In this document: positions 17,516-26,022 of the stretch, one piece after another
Numbering within the stretch: position 1 is the first letter of the stretch
How the letters are laid out: the number at the start of each line of letters is the position of its first letter
Assembly (NCBI RefSeq): GCF_007991655.1
Contig: NZ_BJYT01000007.1
Location: forward strand, 1 to 64,000
Reading direction: 5' to 3'
DNA length: 64,000 nt
From: Segetibacter aerophilus
GTDB lineage: Bacteria > Bacteroidota > Bacteroidia > Chitinophagales > Chitinophagaceae
The notes under the pieces: generated by a model
What the model was told of the DNA's origin: nothing
What the model saw: only the letters and a program-made list of their open reading frames with translations
Databases searched by the model: none
Position numbers and translations under genes: made by a program

Positions 17516-17531
17516 TGTTCCACGTGAAACA
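17516..17531. promoter_or_regulatory. parS site (ParB binding)
   Basis: TGTTCCACGTGAAACA is a full match to the bacterial chromosomal parS consensus TGTTnCACGTGAAACA. It lies between mnmG and the CAP-domain gene. It would be a loading site for ParB/Spo0J in chromosome segregation; no parA or parB is in the window. Confidence 0.85.
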
Positions 17532-17533
17532 AG

Positions 17534-18202
17534 CTATTCCTGGCTGCAGGCAAAGTCTTGTACCACCATAAACTTATTTTCAGGGTAAGAACTAACCCCA
17601 ATACCCATTTCAACAAAGTTTGAACTTAGCAGGGTTTTTCTGTGTCCAAGATCAGGAACACCCTCATCAATAAAAAGAAGAACAAGCATTAAAACAGGAT
17701 TAGGTGGACCAAAGCTTATATTCTCTCCTGCACACTTCTTGATGCTAATTGCCTTCATTCTGTCTTCAAAAGTGGCACCCGAAGGAGCAGTGTGAGATGG
17801 AGGTGCCTTTTTTAAAGCAAGACCAGTTGCTAAACCTTGAGCAGATTTTGTCAAAGTAGAACTAGGTTTCACAAAAGGTAGACCTGGAGATTTATAAAGA
17901 TCGTTCCTTAAACTATTTGTATAGGAGTTTCTGAAACCAGGATAAACTGCAAGGATAGGTGCTACAACGCTATCCCAAAATCGCTTAGGATTACTTCTGC
18001 TATAATTTGTCCAATAGAACCATTCTTTTTCTACTGGATTTAGAGAATTGGAGTAAGGCTTTAAGAACGTTTCAACTACAATGTCCTGCCGAGGCAAAGT
18101 GGGAAGATCTTTTACTTCAAGTGTGGTTGTTCCTAAATGCTGCGAAATTGAAAAAAGGGGAAGCATTAAAAACAAGAAAAAAAGGGGTTTCACGTGGAAC
18201 AT
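17534..18202 (-). CDS. secreted CAP/SCP-domain protein
   Basis: A 222-residue protein with a signal peptide (MFHVKPLFFLFLMLPLFSIS) and a CAP-fold domain: EWFYWTNYSRSNPKRFW, TKSAQGLATGLA, CAGENISFG and GHRKTLLSSNFVEMGIGVS. Bacterial CAP proteins are secreted and mostly of unknown role. The first residues MFHVKP are encoded by a parS-like sequence that overlaps the start codon, so the N-terminal peptide is partly dictated by the DNA site. The gene is flanked on both ends by parS-like sequences. Confidence 0.85.
   Translation of the reverse strand: MFHVKPLFFLFLMLPLFSISQHLGTTTLEVKDLPTLPRQDIVVETFLKPYSNSLNPVEKEWFYWTNYSRSNPKRFWDSVVAPILAVYPGFRNSYTNSLRNDLYKSPGLPFVKPSSTLTKSAQGLATGLALKKAPPSHTAPSGATFEDRMKAISIKKCAGENISFGPPNPVLMLVLLFIDEGVPDLGHRKTLLSSNFVEMGIGVSSYPENKFMVVQDFACSQE
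18186..18201. promoter_or_regulatory. second parS-like site, overlapping CAP gene start
   Basis: On the minus strand TGTTCCACGTGAAACC, one base from the full parS consensus. It covers codons 1-6 of the CAP gene (Met-Phe-His-Val-Lys-Pro). Confidence 0.75.
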
Positions 18203-18217
18203 AAGAAAAAGTAGAAA

Positions 18218-18646
18218 TTATTTCTCCTCAAATAAACGCAAATAGTAATCCTCTTTCTCCCTCATAATTGTTATTTCACTTTTCCTTTTATCCTTGTATC
18301 CAATAAGATGAAGCGCTCCGTGAAAGATAACCCGTACCATTTCTCTTGAGTATACCTCCAGATTCGACGCTGCGTTTTCCTTAACTCTGTCAACACTAAT
18401 GTAAATCTCTCCAATTGTCTTATGACCCTCAGATAAATCGAAAGTGATTATGTCAGTGTAATAGTCGTGATTCAAAAAAGACCTGTTTATATCGAGAAGA
18501 TACTCGTCAGAACAGAAGACATAGTTAACATGTTCCAACGCCTTACCTTCAAGCCGAAAGATCTCCACGACAAATTGCTTGATTTCCTTCCTTCCTTTCA
18601 ACGACAACTGTGAAACATCAGCATAATTAAAACTAACTAAAGGCAT
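18218..18646 (-). CDS. ybeY: endoribonuclease YbeY (rRNA maturation)
   Basis: A 142-residue metalloprotein of the UPF0054 family acting in 16S rRNA maturation and ribosome quality control. The zinc motif is HGALHLIGYKDK: the two first His are kept but the third metal ligand (His in E. coli) is replaced by Asp-Lys, a variant I associate with Bacteroidota. TDIITFDLSEG and IGEIYISVDRV are the other family blocks. ATG 18646 (MPLVSFNYAD) fits the family start better than the in-frame Met seven codons upstream. It is followed 15 bp later by the CAP gene on the same strand. Confidence 0.92.
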   Translation of the reverse strand: MPLVSFNYADVSQLSLKGRKEIKQFVVEIFRLEGKALEHVNYVFCSDEYLLDINRSFLNHDYYTDIITFDLSEGHKTIGEIYISVDRVKENAASNLEVYSREMVRVIFHGALHLIGYKDKRKSEITIMREKEDYYLRLFEEK

Positions 18647-18697
18647 TCGTTGTGATTTACATTCCAAAAATCGTAACTAAAACCCAACCTTAGACTT

Positions 18698-18705
18698 TAC
18701 ATTTG
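18698..18705 (+). promoter_or_regulatory. -7 promoter element of FeoA-like gene
   Basis: TACATTTG, full TAnnTTTG match, 16 bases before the ATG at 18722. Confidence 0.5.
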
Positions 18706-18721
18706 TTAGAGACCCTACATT

Positions 18722-18946
18722 ATGAAGAGATTGTCAGAGATTAAGATTGGAAAAACTGTAGTGATACACTCTTTTGAAAAAGATGAAATCTTTATTAAGT
18801 TAATGGAGATGGGGTGTATTCCAGGAGAAAAGGTAAAGGTGGAACAAATAGCTCCGTTGGGGGATCCGATATCAATATCTGTTTCGGGTTACAACTTAAG
18901 TCTCAGGATTAATGAGGCAGAAAAGATTTTAGTAGAAGAAATATAA
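18722..18946 (+). CDS. FeoA-domain protein, stand-alone
   Basis: A 74-residue SH3-like FeoA protein (LSEIKIGKTVVI, KLMEMGCIPGEKVKV, APLGDPISISVSGYNLSLR, then the terminal EAEKILVEE). In iron uptake FeoA assists the ferrous transporter FeoB, but no feoB is adjacent. The next gene, nadD, starts 17 bp downstream on the same strand, so they are likely co-transcribed. It may serve a FeoB elsewhere. Confidence 0.85.
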   Translation: MKRLSEIKIGKTVVIHSFEKDEIFIKLMEMGCIPGEKVKVEQIAPLGDPISISVSGYNLSLRINEAEKILVEEI

Positions 18947-18963
18947 CGTTAAGAGTTGCACAT

Positions 18964-19533
18964 ATGAAAATAGGCCTCTACTTCGGATCGTTTAATCCCA
19001 TCCACATAGGCCACCTAATAATTGGCAGCTTTGTCGCCAACAACACAGACGTTGACCAGGTTTGGTTTGTAGTTTCTCCTCATAACCCTTTAAAGAAAAG
19101 CTCTACCCTTCTTAATGAGTACCATAGGCTACACCTGGTGCAGCTGGCAATTGAAAGTGATGAGCAATTAAAAGCTTCAAACATAGAATTTAAACTTCCG
19201 CGTCCTTCTTATACAATCGATACCCTTACTTACCTAACAGAAAAGTATCCAGAGAATGAGTTTGTGGTAATTATGGGATCGGATAGTTATCAAAATTTGC
19301 AGAAGTGGAAGAATTATGAGATTTTGAAAAAAAGGTTCTTTTTTCACGTTTACCTCCGACCGGGATTTGAGATTACAGCAGCACCGGAAAGGGTAAACGT
19401 TTTAAAAGCTCCACAATTGGAAATTTCATCAACGCTAATTAGAGAATCAATAAGAGAGGGAAAATCAATCAGATATTTGGTGCCCGAAGCTGTTCAGGAA
19501 GAAATTGAAAGAAGCAATTACTACCGGTTGTAA
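18964..19533 (+). CDS. nadD: nicotinate-nucleotide adenylyltransferase
   Basis: A 189-residue enzyme that adenylates nicotinate mononucleotide in NAD synthesis. The nucleotidyltransferase motif GSFNPIHIGHL lies at residues 8-18. Further blocks are VSPHNPLKK, RPSYTIDTL, MGSDSYQNLQKWK and the C-terminal ISSTLIRESI. It joins nadA, pnuC and the riboside kinase as NAD genes scattered through this window. The stop is 1 bp from the convergent chrA stop. Confidence 0.96.
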   Translation: MKIGLYFGSFNPIHIGHLIIGSFVANNTDVDQVWFVVSPHNPLKKSSTLLNEYHRLHLVQLAIESDEQLKASNIEFKLPRPSYTIDTLTYLTEKYPENEFVVIMGSDSYQNLQKWKNYEILKKRFFFHVYLRPGFEITAAPERVNVLKAPQLEISSTLIRESIREGKSIRYLVPEAVQEEIERSNYYRL

Positions 19534-19534
19534 A

Positions 19535-20734
19535 CTATAGAAGCCAGCCCATTATTAAAAACCCTACTACAATAATCGGGGAAGGGATACGAGTTAATTG
19601 GAGCAATAAAAACGTAACAACAACTGCCACCATGTTCATCCATTCAAAACGAGTTGGAATAGACATAAATAGAAGAATTGTTGCCGCGATCATAATACCT
19701 ACGACTACAGCGTTTATTCCCTCCATAGCTCTAAAGACAATTACGTGCTTTTTTAAATTATTCCAAATTGGATAAAAGAAAAGAACAAGCAATAGACTTG
19801 GTAGAAAAATACCAATTGATCCTATTACGCATCCAAGAATTTGAAATTGAGGTCCCATATCTTTTAAAACCATTCCCCCAACAAAAGATGCGATCGAAAA
19901 TATCGGTCCGGGAAAAGCCTGTACCATACCTGCACCCGTTAAGAAATCTGAGGAACCCATATAAGGAGTTTTCGCGCGAATAACATATTGTTCAAACATC
20001 ATTGTGATTAATACGCTTCCTCCTCCAAATACAATACTTCCAAATCTGTAAAAATTTTCAAATAAACTTATGGGCTTTCTCAAAGGAATATTGTGATAAC
20101 GTGCATACTCACTTAACAATCCCGCTATTATGAAGATGACGGCAAAAAGAGAAAAATTATTCCAATTAACCGGTTTACTTTTTTCTTTAAAGTCAGGAAT
20201 TCTCTTATCGCTAAAATTGCTAACTATACTTCCTGCAATTATCAAAGAAGGAAACACCCAGGGAGACTGTATGAAATAGGTAATAAGGGTTGCTCCTAGC
20301 ATTATAAAAAAAGTCGCAGGATGTTTAATTGAAATTTTAAAAGTCTTAAAAGCAGAAAACGCCAAAAATCCAACTGCCATTGGCTGAACAAATCTAAAGA
20401 CGTATGAGACGTTTACTTTATCGAGATATAATACAAGAAAACTAAAAAGACCCATCAGGACACACGCTGGCAAAATCCACAGCAAAAGCGTAAGGATTGC
20501 TAAAATTACTCCGCCTCTCTTATAGCCAATAAGTGTAAGTAATTGTGTACTGCTAGCACCTGGAAGCAACTGAACAAAAGCATTTATCTCTAATAATTCC
20601 TGTTCAGAAATATATCTCTGCTTTTGTACAAATAACTTATGCATTCTTACAAAATGCATTTGCGGACCACCAAAAGCAGTTATACTATGATGAAACACAG
20701 TTTTAAGGAAGGGTATATGTCGTATTAGACGCAA
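19535..20734 (-). CDS. chrA: chromate transporter, two-domain ChrA
   Basis: A 399-residue inner-membrane protein with about ten helices in two homologous halves, as in long-chain CHR transporters. The N-terminal half carries [12 protein letters not shown] and [15 protein letters not shown]; the second has [19 protein letters not shown] and [20 protein letters not shown]. ChrA exports chromate or sulfate-like anions. The start is TTG 20734, as no ATG precedes the family N-terminus. It lies 34 bp downstream of the oxygenase gene on the same strand. Confidence 0.9.
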   Translation of the reverse strand: MRLIRHIPFLKTVFHHSITAFGGPQMHFVRMHKLFVQKQRYISEQELLEINAFVQLLPGASSTQLLTLIGYKRGGVILAILTLLLWILPACVLMGLFSFLVLYLDKVNVSYVFRFVQPMAVGFLAFSAFKTFKISIKHPATFFIMLGATLITYFIQSPWVFPSLIIAGSIVSNFSDKRIPDFKEKSKPVNWNNFSLFAVIFIIAGLLSEYARYHNIPLRKPISLFENFYRFGSIVFGGGSVLITMMFEQYVIRAKTPYMGSSDFLTGAGMVQAFPGPIFSIASFVGGMVLKDMGPQFQILGCVIGSIGIFLPSLLLVLFFYPIWNNLKKHVIVFRAMEGINAVVVGIMIAATILLFMSIPTRFEWMNMVAVVVTFLLLQLTRIPSPIIVVGFLIMGWLL

Positions 20735-20768
20735 CTGATGGTGCCCGATTGAAGGATGAAAGATCGAC

Positions 20769-21713
20769 CTACTTTTTCAAGCCTATTTCTCGCAACCGTT
20801 CATCCAAATAATCTCCTGCGGTAGCTTCGGGGTAAGCCTTGGGATGGGCCTCATCAATGCAACTTTCTAAACACGCGAGACTCATACTACTTTTGGGATG
20901 TAGAAAAAAGGGCATGGAAAAGCGTGAAGTATGCCAATGCTCCCTTTTCGGATTAACAACCCTATGTGTAGTGCTTCTTAATTTGTTATTAGTGAACCGT
21001 TGAAGCATGTCGCCAACGTTCACAACAATTTGTTCTGGCAAAGAAGTTACTCCAACCCATTCATTTTGCTTAGTTAGTATTTCAAGACCATCAGCACTGG
21101 CTCCTACTAGCAGAGTAATAAGGTTGATGTCTTCATGCTGCTCTGCCCGAATAGCACTTTTTGGCTCAACGGTAATCGGAGGGTAGTGTATACAACGAAG
21201 AATGCTATTTCCATTGTGCACATAATCATCAAAATAATGTTCGTCCAGACCGAGGTAAAGGGCTATTGCTTGTAACATGGCTGTCCCGCTCTTTTCAAAA
21301 CTTTTGTATGCCTGGTAAAGGGTTTCGTTGAAGTTCTCAACCTCTGCGACTTTCACGTTTTCAGGATATTCTGATTTTATTGGGTCGCCATCCTCAACAT
21401 TCTGACCATATTGAAAAAACTCTTTTAAATCGGGCGCTTCACTTCCCTTTGCATGCTCGCGTCCGAAACTTGTATATCCTCTTTGCCCTGCTAGTCCTGG
21501 AATCTCGTATTTCAACTTTTGCTCGAGAGGCAATGAAAAGAACTGTTGAACGTATTCATAAATGTGAGCAATCAGTTCATCGGGAACACCGTGGTTCTTG
21601 AGAGCAACAAACCCAACTTCCTCATAGGCCTTACCGAGCCTTTCAACAAAAGCAGATTTCAATACAGGATCCCCACTTAAAAAGTCAGCGAGGTCAACTA
21701 CAGGAATAGACAT
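20769..21713 (-). CDS. 2-oxoglutarate/Fe(II) oxygenase, isopenicillin-N-synthase-like
   Basis: A 314-residue non-haem iron oxygenase. The N-terminal cap [13 protein letters not shown] and [11 protein letters not shown] are family features. Iron ligands are in [12 protein letters not shown] (His and Asp) and STTHRVVNP (distal His with the following Arg binding 2-oxoglutarate in RFSMPFF region). The family oxidises or hydroxylates small molecules; the substrate is unknown and a beta-lactam role should not be assumed. It is probably co-transcribed with chrA. Confidence 0.88.
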   Translation of the reverse strand: MSIPVVDLADFLSGDPVLKSAFVERLGKAYEEVGFVALKNHGVPDELIAHIYEYVQQFFSLPLEQKLKYEIPGLAGQRGYTSFGREHAKGSEAPDLKEFFQYGQNVEDGDPIKSEYPENVKVAEVENFNETLYQAYKSFEKSGTAMLQAIALYLGLDEHYFDDYVHNGNSILRCIHYPPITVEPKSAIRAEQHEDINLITLLVGASADGLEILTKQNEWVGVTSLPEQIVVNVGDMLQRFTNNKLRSTTHRVVNPKREHWHTSRFSMPFFLHPKSSMSLACLESCIDEAHPKAYPEATAGDYLDERLREIGLKK

Positions 21714-21822
21714 AATAATATTATTAATCAGGTATTTAGAACTAAGTGAAAAATTACTAAACTTATTTAGTTAAATGAAAGCAGTGGAGAAAAATCCCAA
21801 TTGTTAGTTCTATTCAACAAAA

Positions 21823-21842
21823 AAACCCGCAAGAGCGGGTTT
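21823..21842 (-). terminator. rho-independent terminator
   Basis: AAACCCGC-aaga-GCGGGTTT, a perfect 8-bp stem with T-run on the minus strand, 20 bp after the stop of the small T9SS-domain gene. Confidence 0.85.
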
Positions 21843-21861
21843 GATATAGAGATTTAGAAAA

Positions 21862-22098
21862 TTACTGCTTAACAAATTTAAAAGACTTAAGGAACACATC
21901 CCCATGAAAAGCGTTTAAGATATAAGTACCGTCTGACAAGTCATTGATGTTTAAATCAAGCTTTTGCACGCCTGTCATAATATCCCTACAGATTTTTTTG
22001 GCAATTAAGCCTTTAGTATCAAAAACCTTCAAAGTAAGCTTGCCGATATTATTCGCCACAACATTCAAGTATCCTAATGAATCTAGAGTAGGTTCCAT
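21862..22098 (-). CDS. orphan T9SS type A sorting-domain-like protein
   Basis: A 78-residue protein that is almost entirely one C-terminal sorting-type domain: LGYLNVVANNIGKLTLKVFD, then TKGLIAKK, INDLSDGTYILNAFHG and KSFKFVKQ at the end. Such domains normally sit at the end of large proteins exported by the type IX secretion system. Here there is no signal peptide, no partner domain, and an in-frame stop eight codons upstream of the ATG. It has its own terminator. It could be a remnant of a lost gene or a functional small protein; both are open. Confidence 0.65.
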   Translation of the reverse strand: MEPTLDSLGYLNVVANNIGKLTLKVFDTKGLIAKKICRDIMTGVQKLDLNINDLSDGTYILNAFHGDVFLKSFKFVKQ

Positions 22099-22442
22099 AT
22101 AACAAGCGTTTAAATTGTACTAACTATATAGATGTGAACAATTTATAGGCCATCTGCTAATTTCCACACTTCTATCTGTCTCGCTAATCATACAAATTCT
22201 AATTCTACACCGCAAAAATTTGACATGATATCAATAGAACTGCAGTTTTACTGTATTTCCTCTAGCGAATTCCCAGAACTTTTAATTTTGTTCTTATTGT
22301 TTCAAACACTTTGTAAAAGGGCTGAAGCATTAAAGGCCACAGAATTGGGGACAATTAGAAGAGATGTTATTTTATCTTCTCGGGCTATATAAACAAAAGA
22401 CCCACTACTTTTTGTAGTGGGTCTTTACTTTTCATTGAAAAA
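22099..22442. other. 344-bp gap with a possible small ORF
   Basis: Between the orphan T9SS-type gene and recQ. A 55-codon frame runs from ATG 22225 to TAA 22392 on the plus strand (MISIELQFYCISSSEFPELL to RDVILSSRAI). It ends 3 bp before the hairpin at 22396, which could terminate both strands. It resembles nothing I know, and coding is unproven. I see nothing else here. Confidence 0.3.
22396..22426. terminator. bidirectional terminator after recQ
   Basis: AAAGACCCACTAC (22396-22408) and GTAGTGGGTCTTT (22414-22426), a perfect 13-bp stem with A/T runs on both sides, 17 bp from the recQ stop. Confidence 0.85.
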
Positions 22443-24743
22443 CTAATTTCCGTATTCGCTTAAGAATTTGATCCGCATGATCTTCAACTGCTCCCAATCA
22501 TACCCACTATCAGCTAGTTCTTCCTGTGCAACTTCTAAAGATGAAGTTTCACAACTTCTAAAGTAATCTATGATTTCATCCTGCTCATCTTCATCTAACA
22601 TGTCATCGATAGCGTAGCTTAAATTAAGCTTTGTTCCACTTGCTACGATTGTTTCCATTTCTTCCAATAACACATCCAACTTCAACGACTTGTTTTTTGC
22701 AATATCCTCGAGCGGAATTTTTTTATCCACGTTTTGAATAATAAATATCTTGTTGCTGCTCTTGTTAGCAACACTCTTCATCACAAAATCATCCGGCTTT
22801 TCTATTTCATTTTCTTCAACGTGTTTTGCTATAAGCTCAACAAAAGGTCTTCCGTACTTAAGAGCTTTTCCAACACTTACTCCCTGGCACTTTTCCAACT
22901 CCTTCAAAGTAGTAGGATACATAGTCGCCATATCCTGCAAAGAGTTTTCAAGGAAAAGGACAAACGGTGGAAGCCCTTTCTTCTTTGCTTCCTTTTGCCG
23001 AAGATCCTTCAACATTTCAAATAACTTCTCGTCGGCAGCTATTCCAACAGTAGGCGCGGGAGTATCTGATTCCTCATCATCCTCTGAATTCGCATCCTCA
23101 AATTTATTGTTCAAGACAATACCAAAGCTTGTAGGCTTTTTTAAGAATGCTTCAGACGTAGGCGTAAACTTCAGTAAACCATACTCCTCAATATCCTTAA
23201 CTAAAAAGTTTGACAGGAGCATTTGACGAATAAGGCTGTTCCAATAGTGTTCATCCTCGTCTTTACCAATGCCATACACAGGGAGTTCATTATGCCTATA
23301 CATCTGTATTTGAGGGGTAAGTTTTCCCATTAATACATTTACCACATAATCAATAGTAAAACGCTGGTCCAATGCTTTCACTGCCTTCAATACTTTGACC
23401 ACATTATCCTTGGCCTCAATTTTTTCTTTCGGAGTACAGTTATCGCAACCACCTGTGGCAGCGCATTGATTTGTATCCCAGTTCTCCCCAAAGTAATGAA
23501 GCAAAATCTTGCGGCGACAAACGCTGCTTTCCGCAAAACTTACCGTCTCATTAATTAATTGTGCCCCTACTTCCCTTTCGCTAAGAGGTTTATCTCTCAT
23601 GAGATGTTCTAGCTTAGAGACATCTTTATGGGAATAATAAAGTATGCATTTTCCTTCTAAACCATCACGTCCGGCACGTCCGGTTTCCTGGTAATAGTTT
23701 TCAATGCTCTTAGGAATATTATAGTGAATAACGAATCGAATATCAGGCTTGTCGATGCCCATTCCAAATGCAATGGTGGCAACAATAACTTGAGTATCTT
23801 CTTTAAGAAACTTGTCTTGCCTTTCTGCTCTAAGCTTAGGATCAAGACCTGCATGATAAGCAACAGCCTTTATCTTATTTGCTACCAGTATTTCAGCAAG
23901 CTCCTCTGTTGTTTTACGGTTTAAAGTGTAGATAATACCGCTTTTGCCATTGTTCTGAGAGATAAAACGAACAATGTTTTTTATAGTTTGATCCTTCTTT
24001 ATCTTGGGTTGAATTTCGTAATACAAGTTCTCCCTATTAAAAGAAGAGATATAAATAGTAGGATTTCTTAGACCAAGATTCTTTAAAATATCGCTTTGCA
24101 CCTTTGGTGTGGCAGTAGCTGTTAAAGCAATCATCGCAACATCAGGATTGATAGCAGACATCATCTCCTTTAAACGACGATATTCGGGACGAAAATCATG
24201 GCCCCATTCTGAAATACAATGTGCCTCGTCAACAGCAAAAAAAGAAATTTTCAGATCGCTGAAAAAATCAAGGTTTTCCTGTTTAGTGAGTGTTTCTGGT
24301 GCAACGTAAAGAAGCTTTGTTTTACCATCTACCAAATCAGATTTCACCTCGCGCTGTTGAGCTTTTGTAAGAGATGAGTTTAAGAAGTGAGCGACGTTAT
24401 CCTTTTCGCTATAACCTCTCACCAGGTCTACCTGGTTTTTCATTAGAGCAATTAAAGGACTTACAATAATTGCGCACCCTTCCATAATAAGAGCGGGGAG
24501 CTGGTAACACAAACTTTTGCCGCCGCCGGTAGGCATAATAACAAAAGTGTCCTTTCCATCTAATAAACTATTAATTGCTTGTTCTTGGGTGCCTTTGAAT
24601 TTATCGAAACCAAAATGGTCAAGCAGACTTTTATGAATGTCGTAAGAGTGTTGTGTTTCACTAGGACCAATTATCACACTCTTTTTCTTTTTTACACTTA
24701 TTTTTTTTTCGGTAGTTGTAGTAGAAGTTGTTTTAGTTGCCAT
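22443..24743 (-). CDS. recQ: ATP-dependent DNA helicase RecQ
   Basis: A 766-residue superfamily-2 helicase acting in recombination and fork repair. After a Lys/Thr-rich tail come PTGGGKSLCYQLPAL (Walker A), AVDEAHCISEWGHDFRPEY (DEAH), TATATPKV, the motif VI block ETGRAGRDGLEG, and the zinc-binding cysteines in VCRRKILLHYFGE and GGCDNC. A winged-helix region and an HRDC-like domain (AKKKGLPPFVLFLENSLQDMA near 590) follow, with a C-terminal acidic extension, making it longer than E. coli RecQ (about 610). It is a single gene with a -7-like TAACTTCG (minus strand, 24868-24861) about 120 bp upstream. Confidence 0.95.
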   Translation of the reverse strand: MATKTTSTTTTEKKISVKKKKSVIIGPSETQHSYDIHKSLLDHFGFDKFKGTQEQAINSLLDGKDTFVIMPTGGGKSLCYQLPALIMEGCAIIVSPLIALMKNQVDLVRGYSEKDNVAHFLNSSLTKAQQREVKSDLVDGKTKLLYVAPETLTKQENLDFFSDLKISFFAVDEAHCISEWGHDFRPEYRRLKEMMSAINPDVAMIALTATATPKVQSDILKNLGLRNPTIYISSFNRENLYYEIQPKIKKDQTIKNIVRFISQNNGKSGIIYTLNRKTTEELAEILVANKIKAVAYHAGLDPKLRAERQDKFLKEDTQVIVATIAFGMGIDKPDIRFVIHYNIPKSIENYYQETGRAGRDGLEGKCILYYSHKDVSKLEHLMRDKPLSEREVGAQLINETVSFAESSVCRRKILLHYFGENWDTNQCAATGGCDNCTPKEKIEAKDNVVKVLKAVKALDQRFTIDYVVNVLMGKLTPQIQMYRHNELPVYGIGKDEDEHYWNSLIRQMLLSNFLVKDIEEYGLLKFTPTSEAFLKKPTSFGIVLNNKFEDANSEDDEESDTPAPTVGIAADEKLFEMLKDLRQKEAKKKGLPPFVLFLENSLQDMATMYPTTLKELEKCQGVSVGKALKYGRPFVELIAKHVEENEIEKPDDFVMKSVANKSSNKIFIIQNVDKKIPLEDIAKNKSLKLDVLLEEMETIVASGTKLNLSYAIDDMLDEDEQDEIIDYFRSCETSSLEVAQEELADSGYDWEQLKIMRIKFLSEYGN

Positions 24744-25006
24744 TTTCTTTATTTCAGTTCACCCTCTCAGGCCAGTTTTAAAAGTCTTTCATTAGATAAT
24801 AGAAGAATATTGAGTCTTGCTGGTAAAATAAGTTGCGCGTTATTTTTTTCACAAGGGTAGCGAAGTTAGTATAAGCGCCCTGTTATTAAAACGACCATTT
24901 GTTAAAGTTTAGGGCATTGGAGTTGAAAGAAAAAAAGCGCTACTATCCCTAAAAAAGCGATAAAACCAGTAACCGAAGAGTTTATAATTAAATACAGAAT
25001 GAATAC

Positions 25007-25014
25007 TACTTTTG
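25007..25014 (+). promoter_or_regulatory. -7 promoter element of kpsF-like gene
   Basis: TACTTTTG, full TAnnTTTG match, ending 6 bases before ATG 25021. This rules out an in-frame start at 25012 that overlaps the element and predicts a leaderless or nearly leaderless mRNA. Confidence 0.55.
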
Positions 25015-25020
25015 CGCCGC

Positions 25021-25986
25021 ATGAACGAGTCGTTGTTACATATTGCTATTCGTACAATTGAATTGGAAGCTGAATCTGTCGCCGGTCTAACGAAATTTAT
25101 AAACGAAGATTTTGAAAAGACCGTAGAAACCATCTCTAATTCTAAAGGAAGATTGGTAATTAGTGGTGTTGGAAAAAGCGCCATAATTGGACAAAAAATT
25201 GTAGCTACTTTAAATAGTACTGGCACACCTAGTCTATTTATGCATGCCGGAGATGCTATCCACGGAGACTTGGGAATGATAGGTAAAGAAGATATAGTAA
25301 TGCTCGTTAGCAAAAGTGGTGAAAGTCCTGAAATAAAAGTTATCGTTCCTCTAATAAAAAACTTCGGAAACACCCTTATTGCTATTTGCGGAAACAGCGA
25401 TTCTTACCTGGTAAAAAACTGCCATTATTTCCTTAATACTACGGTTACTAAAGAAGCTTGCCCTAACAACCTCGCTCCTACCAGCAGCACCACAGCACAA
25501 TTAGTAATGGGTGATGCACTCGCTGTTTGCCTCATGCAAAAAGCTGGATTTAATGGGGCCGATTTCGCTAAATTTCATCCTGGTGGCAACTTGGGGAAAA
25601 GGCTTTATTTAAGAGTAAAGGACTTGTACGCGATGAATGCAAAGCCTGTTGTTTTGCCGGATACTAATCTAAAAGGGATTATAGTTCAAATAACAAAAGG
25701 GAGGTTGGGTGCAACAGCAGTTGTATCAGATCAAGGAGAGATCATTGGAATAATAACAGATGGTGATTTAAGAAGAATGCTCGAGAAAAGTGATGACCTT
25801 ACAAACATTAAAGCTGAGGACATATTAACACGTTCACCAAAGACAGTTTCGGCTGACGAACTTGCAGTCAATGCACTTGAATTATTACGAAGCAATGATA
25901 TTAGCCAGTTAATCGTTATTAATAAAAATCAAAATTATTTAGGCATACTACACCTTCACGACTTAGTAAGAGAAGGAATCGTCTAA
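25021..25986 (+). CDS. kdsD: KpsF/GutQ family arabinose-5-phosphate isomerase
   Basis: A 321-residue sugar isomerase that converts ribulose-5-phosphate to arabinose-5-phosphate for KDO synthesis. The N-terminal SIS domain (about 1-190) shows VISGVGKSAIIGQKI, HAGDAIHGDLG, MLVSKSGESPEIK and APTSSTTAQLVMGDA. Two CBS repeats (about 205-320) follow, with GIITDGDLRRMLE in the first. It is 36 bp from the mannose-1-phosphate guanylyltransferase gene, so both supply lipopolysaccharide or capsule sugars and are probably co-transcribed. Confidence 0.92.
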   Translation: MNESLLHIAIRTIELEAESVAGLTKFINEDFEKTVETISNSKGRLVISGVGKSAIIGQKIVATLNSTGTPSLFMHAGDAIHGDLGMIGKEDIVMLVSKSGESPEIKVIVPLIKNFGNTLIAICGNSDSYLVKNCHYFLNTTVTKEACPNNLAPTSSTTAQLVMGDALAVCLMQKAGFNGADFAKFHPGGNLGKRLYLRVKDLYAMNAKPVVLPDTNLKGIIVQITKGRLGATAVVSDQGEIIGIITDGDLRRMLEKSDDLTNIKAEDILTRSPKTVSADELAVNALELLRSNDISQLIVINKNQNYLGILHLHDLVREGIV

Positions 25987-26022
25987 TAAATAAAATATGG
26001 GTTATTATACCTTTTATACAAC

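Noticed and set aside
22719-22727. TTATCCACG in the recQ coding region as a DnaA box
   Set aside because: It is isolated inside coding sequence; single matches are expected by chance.
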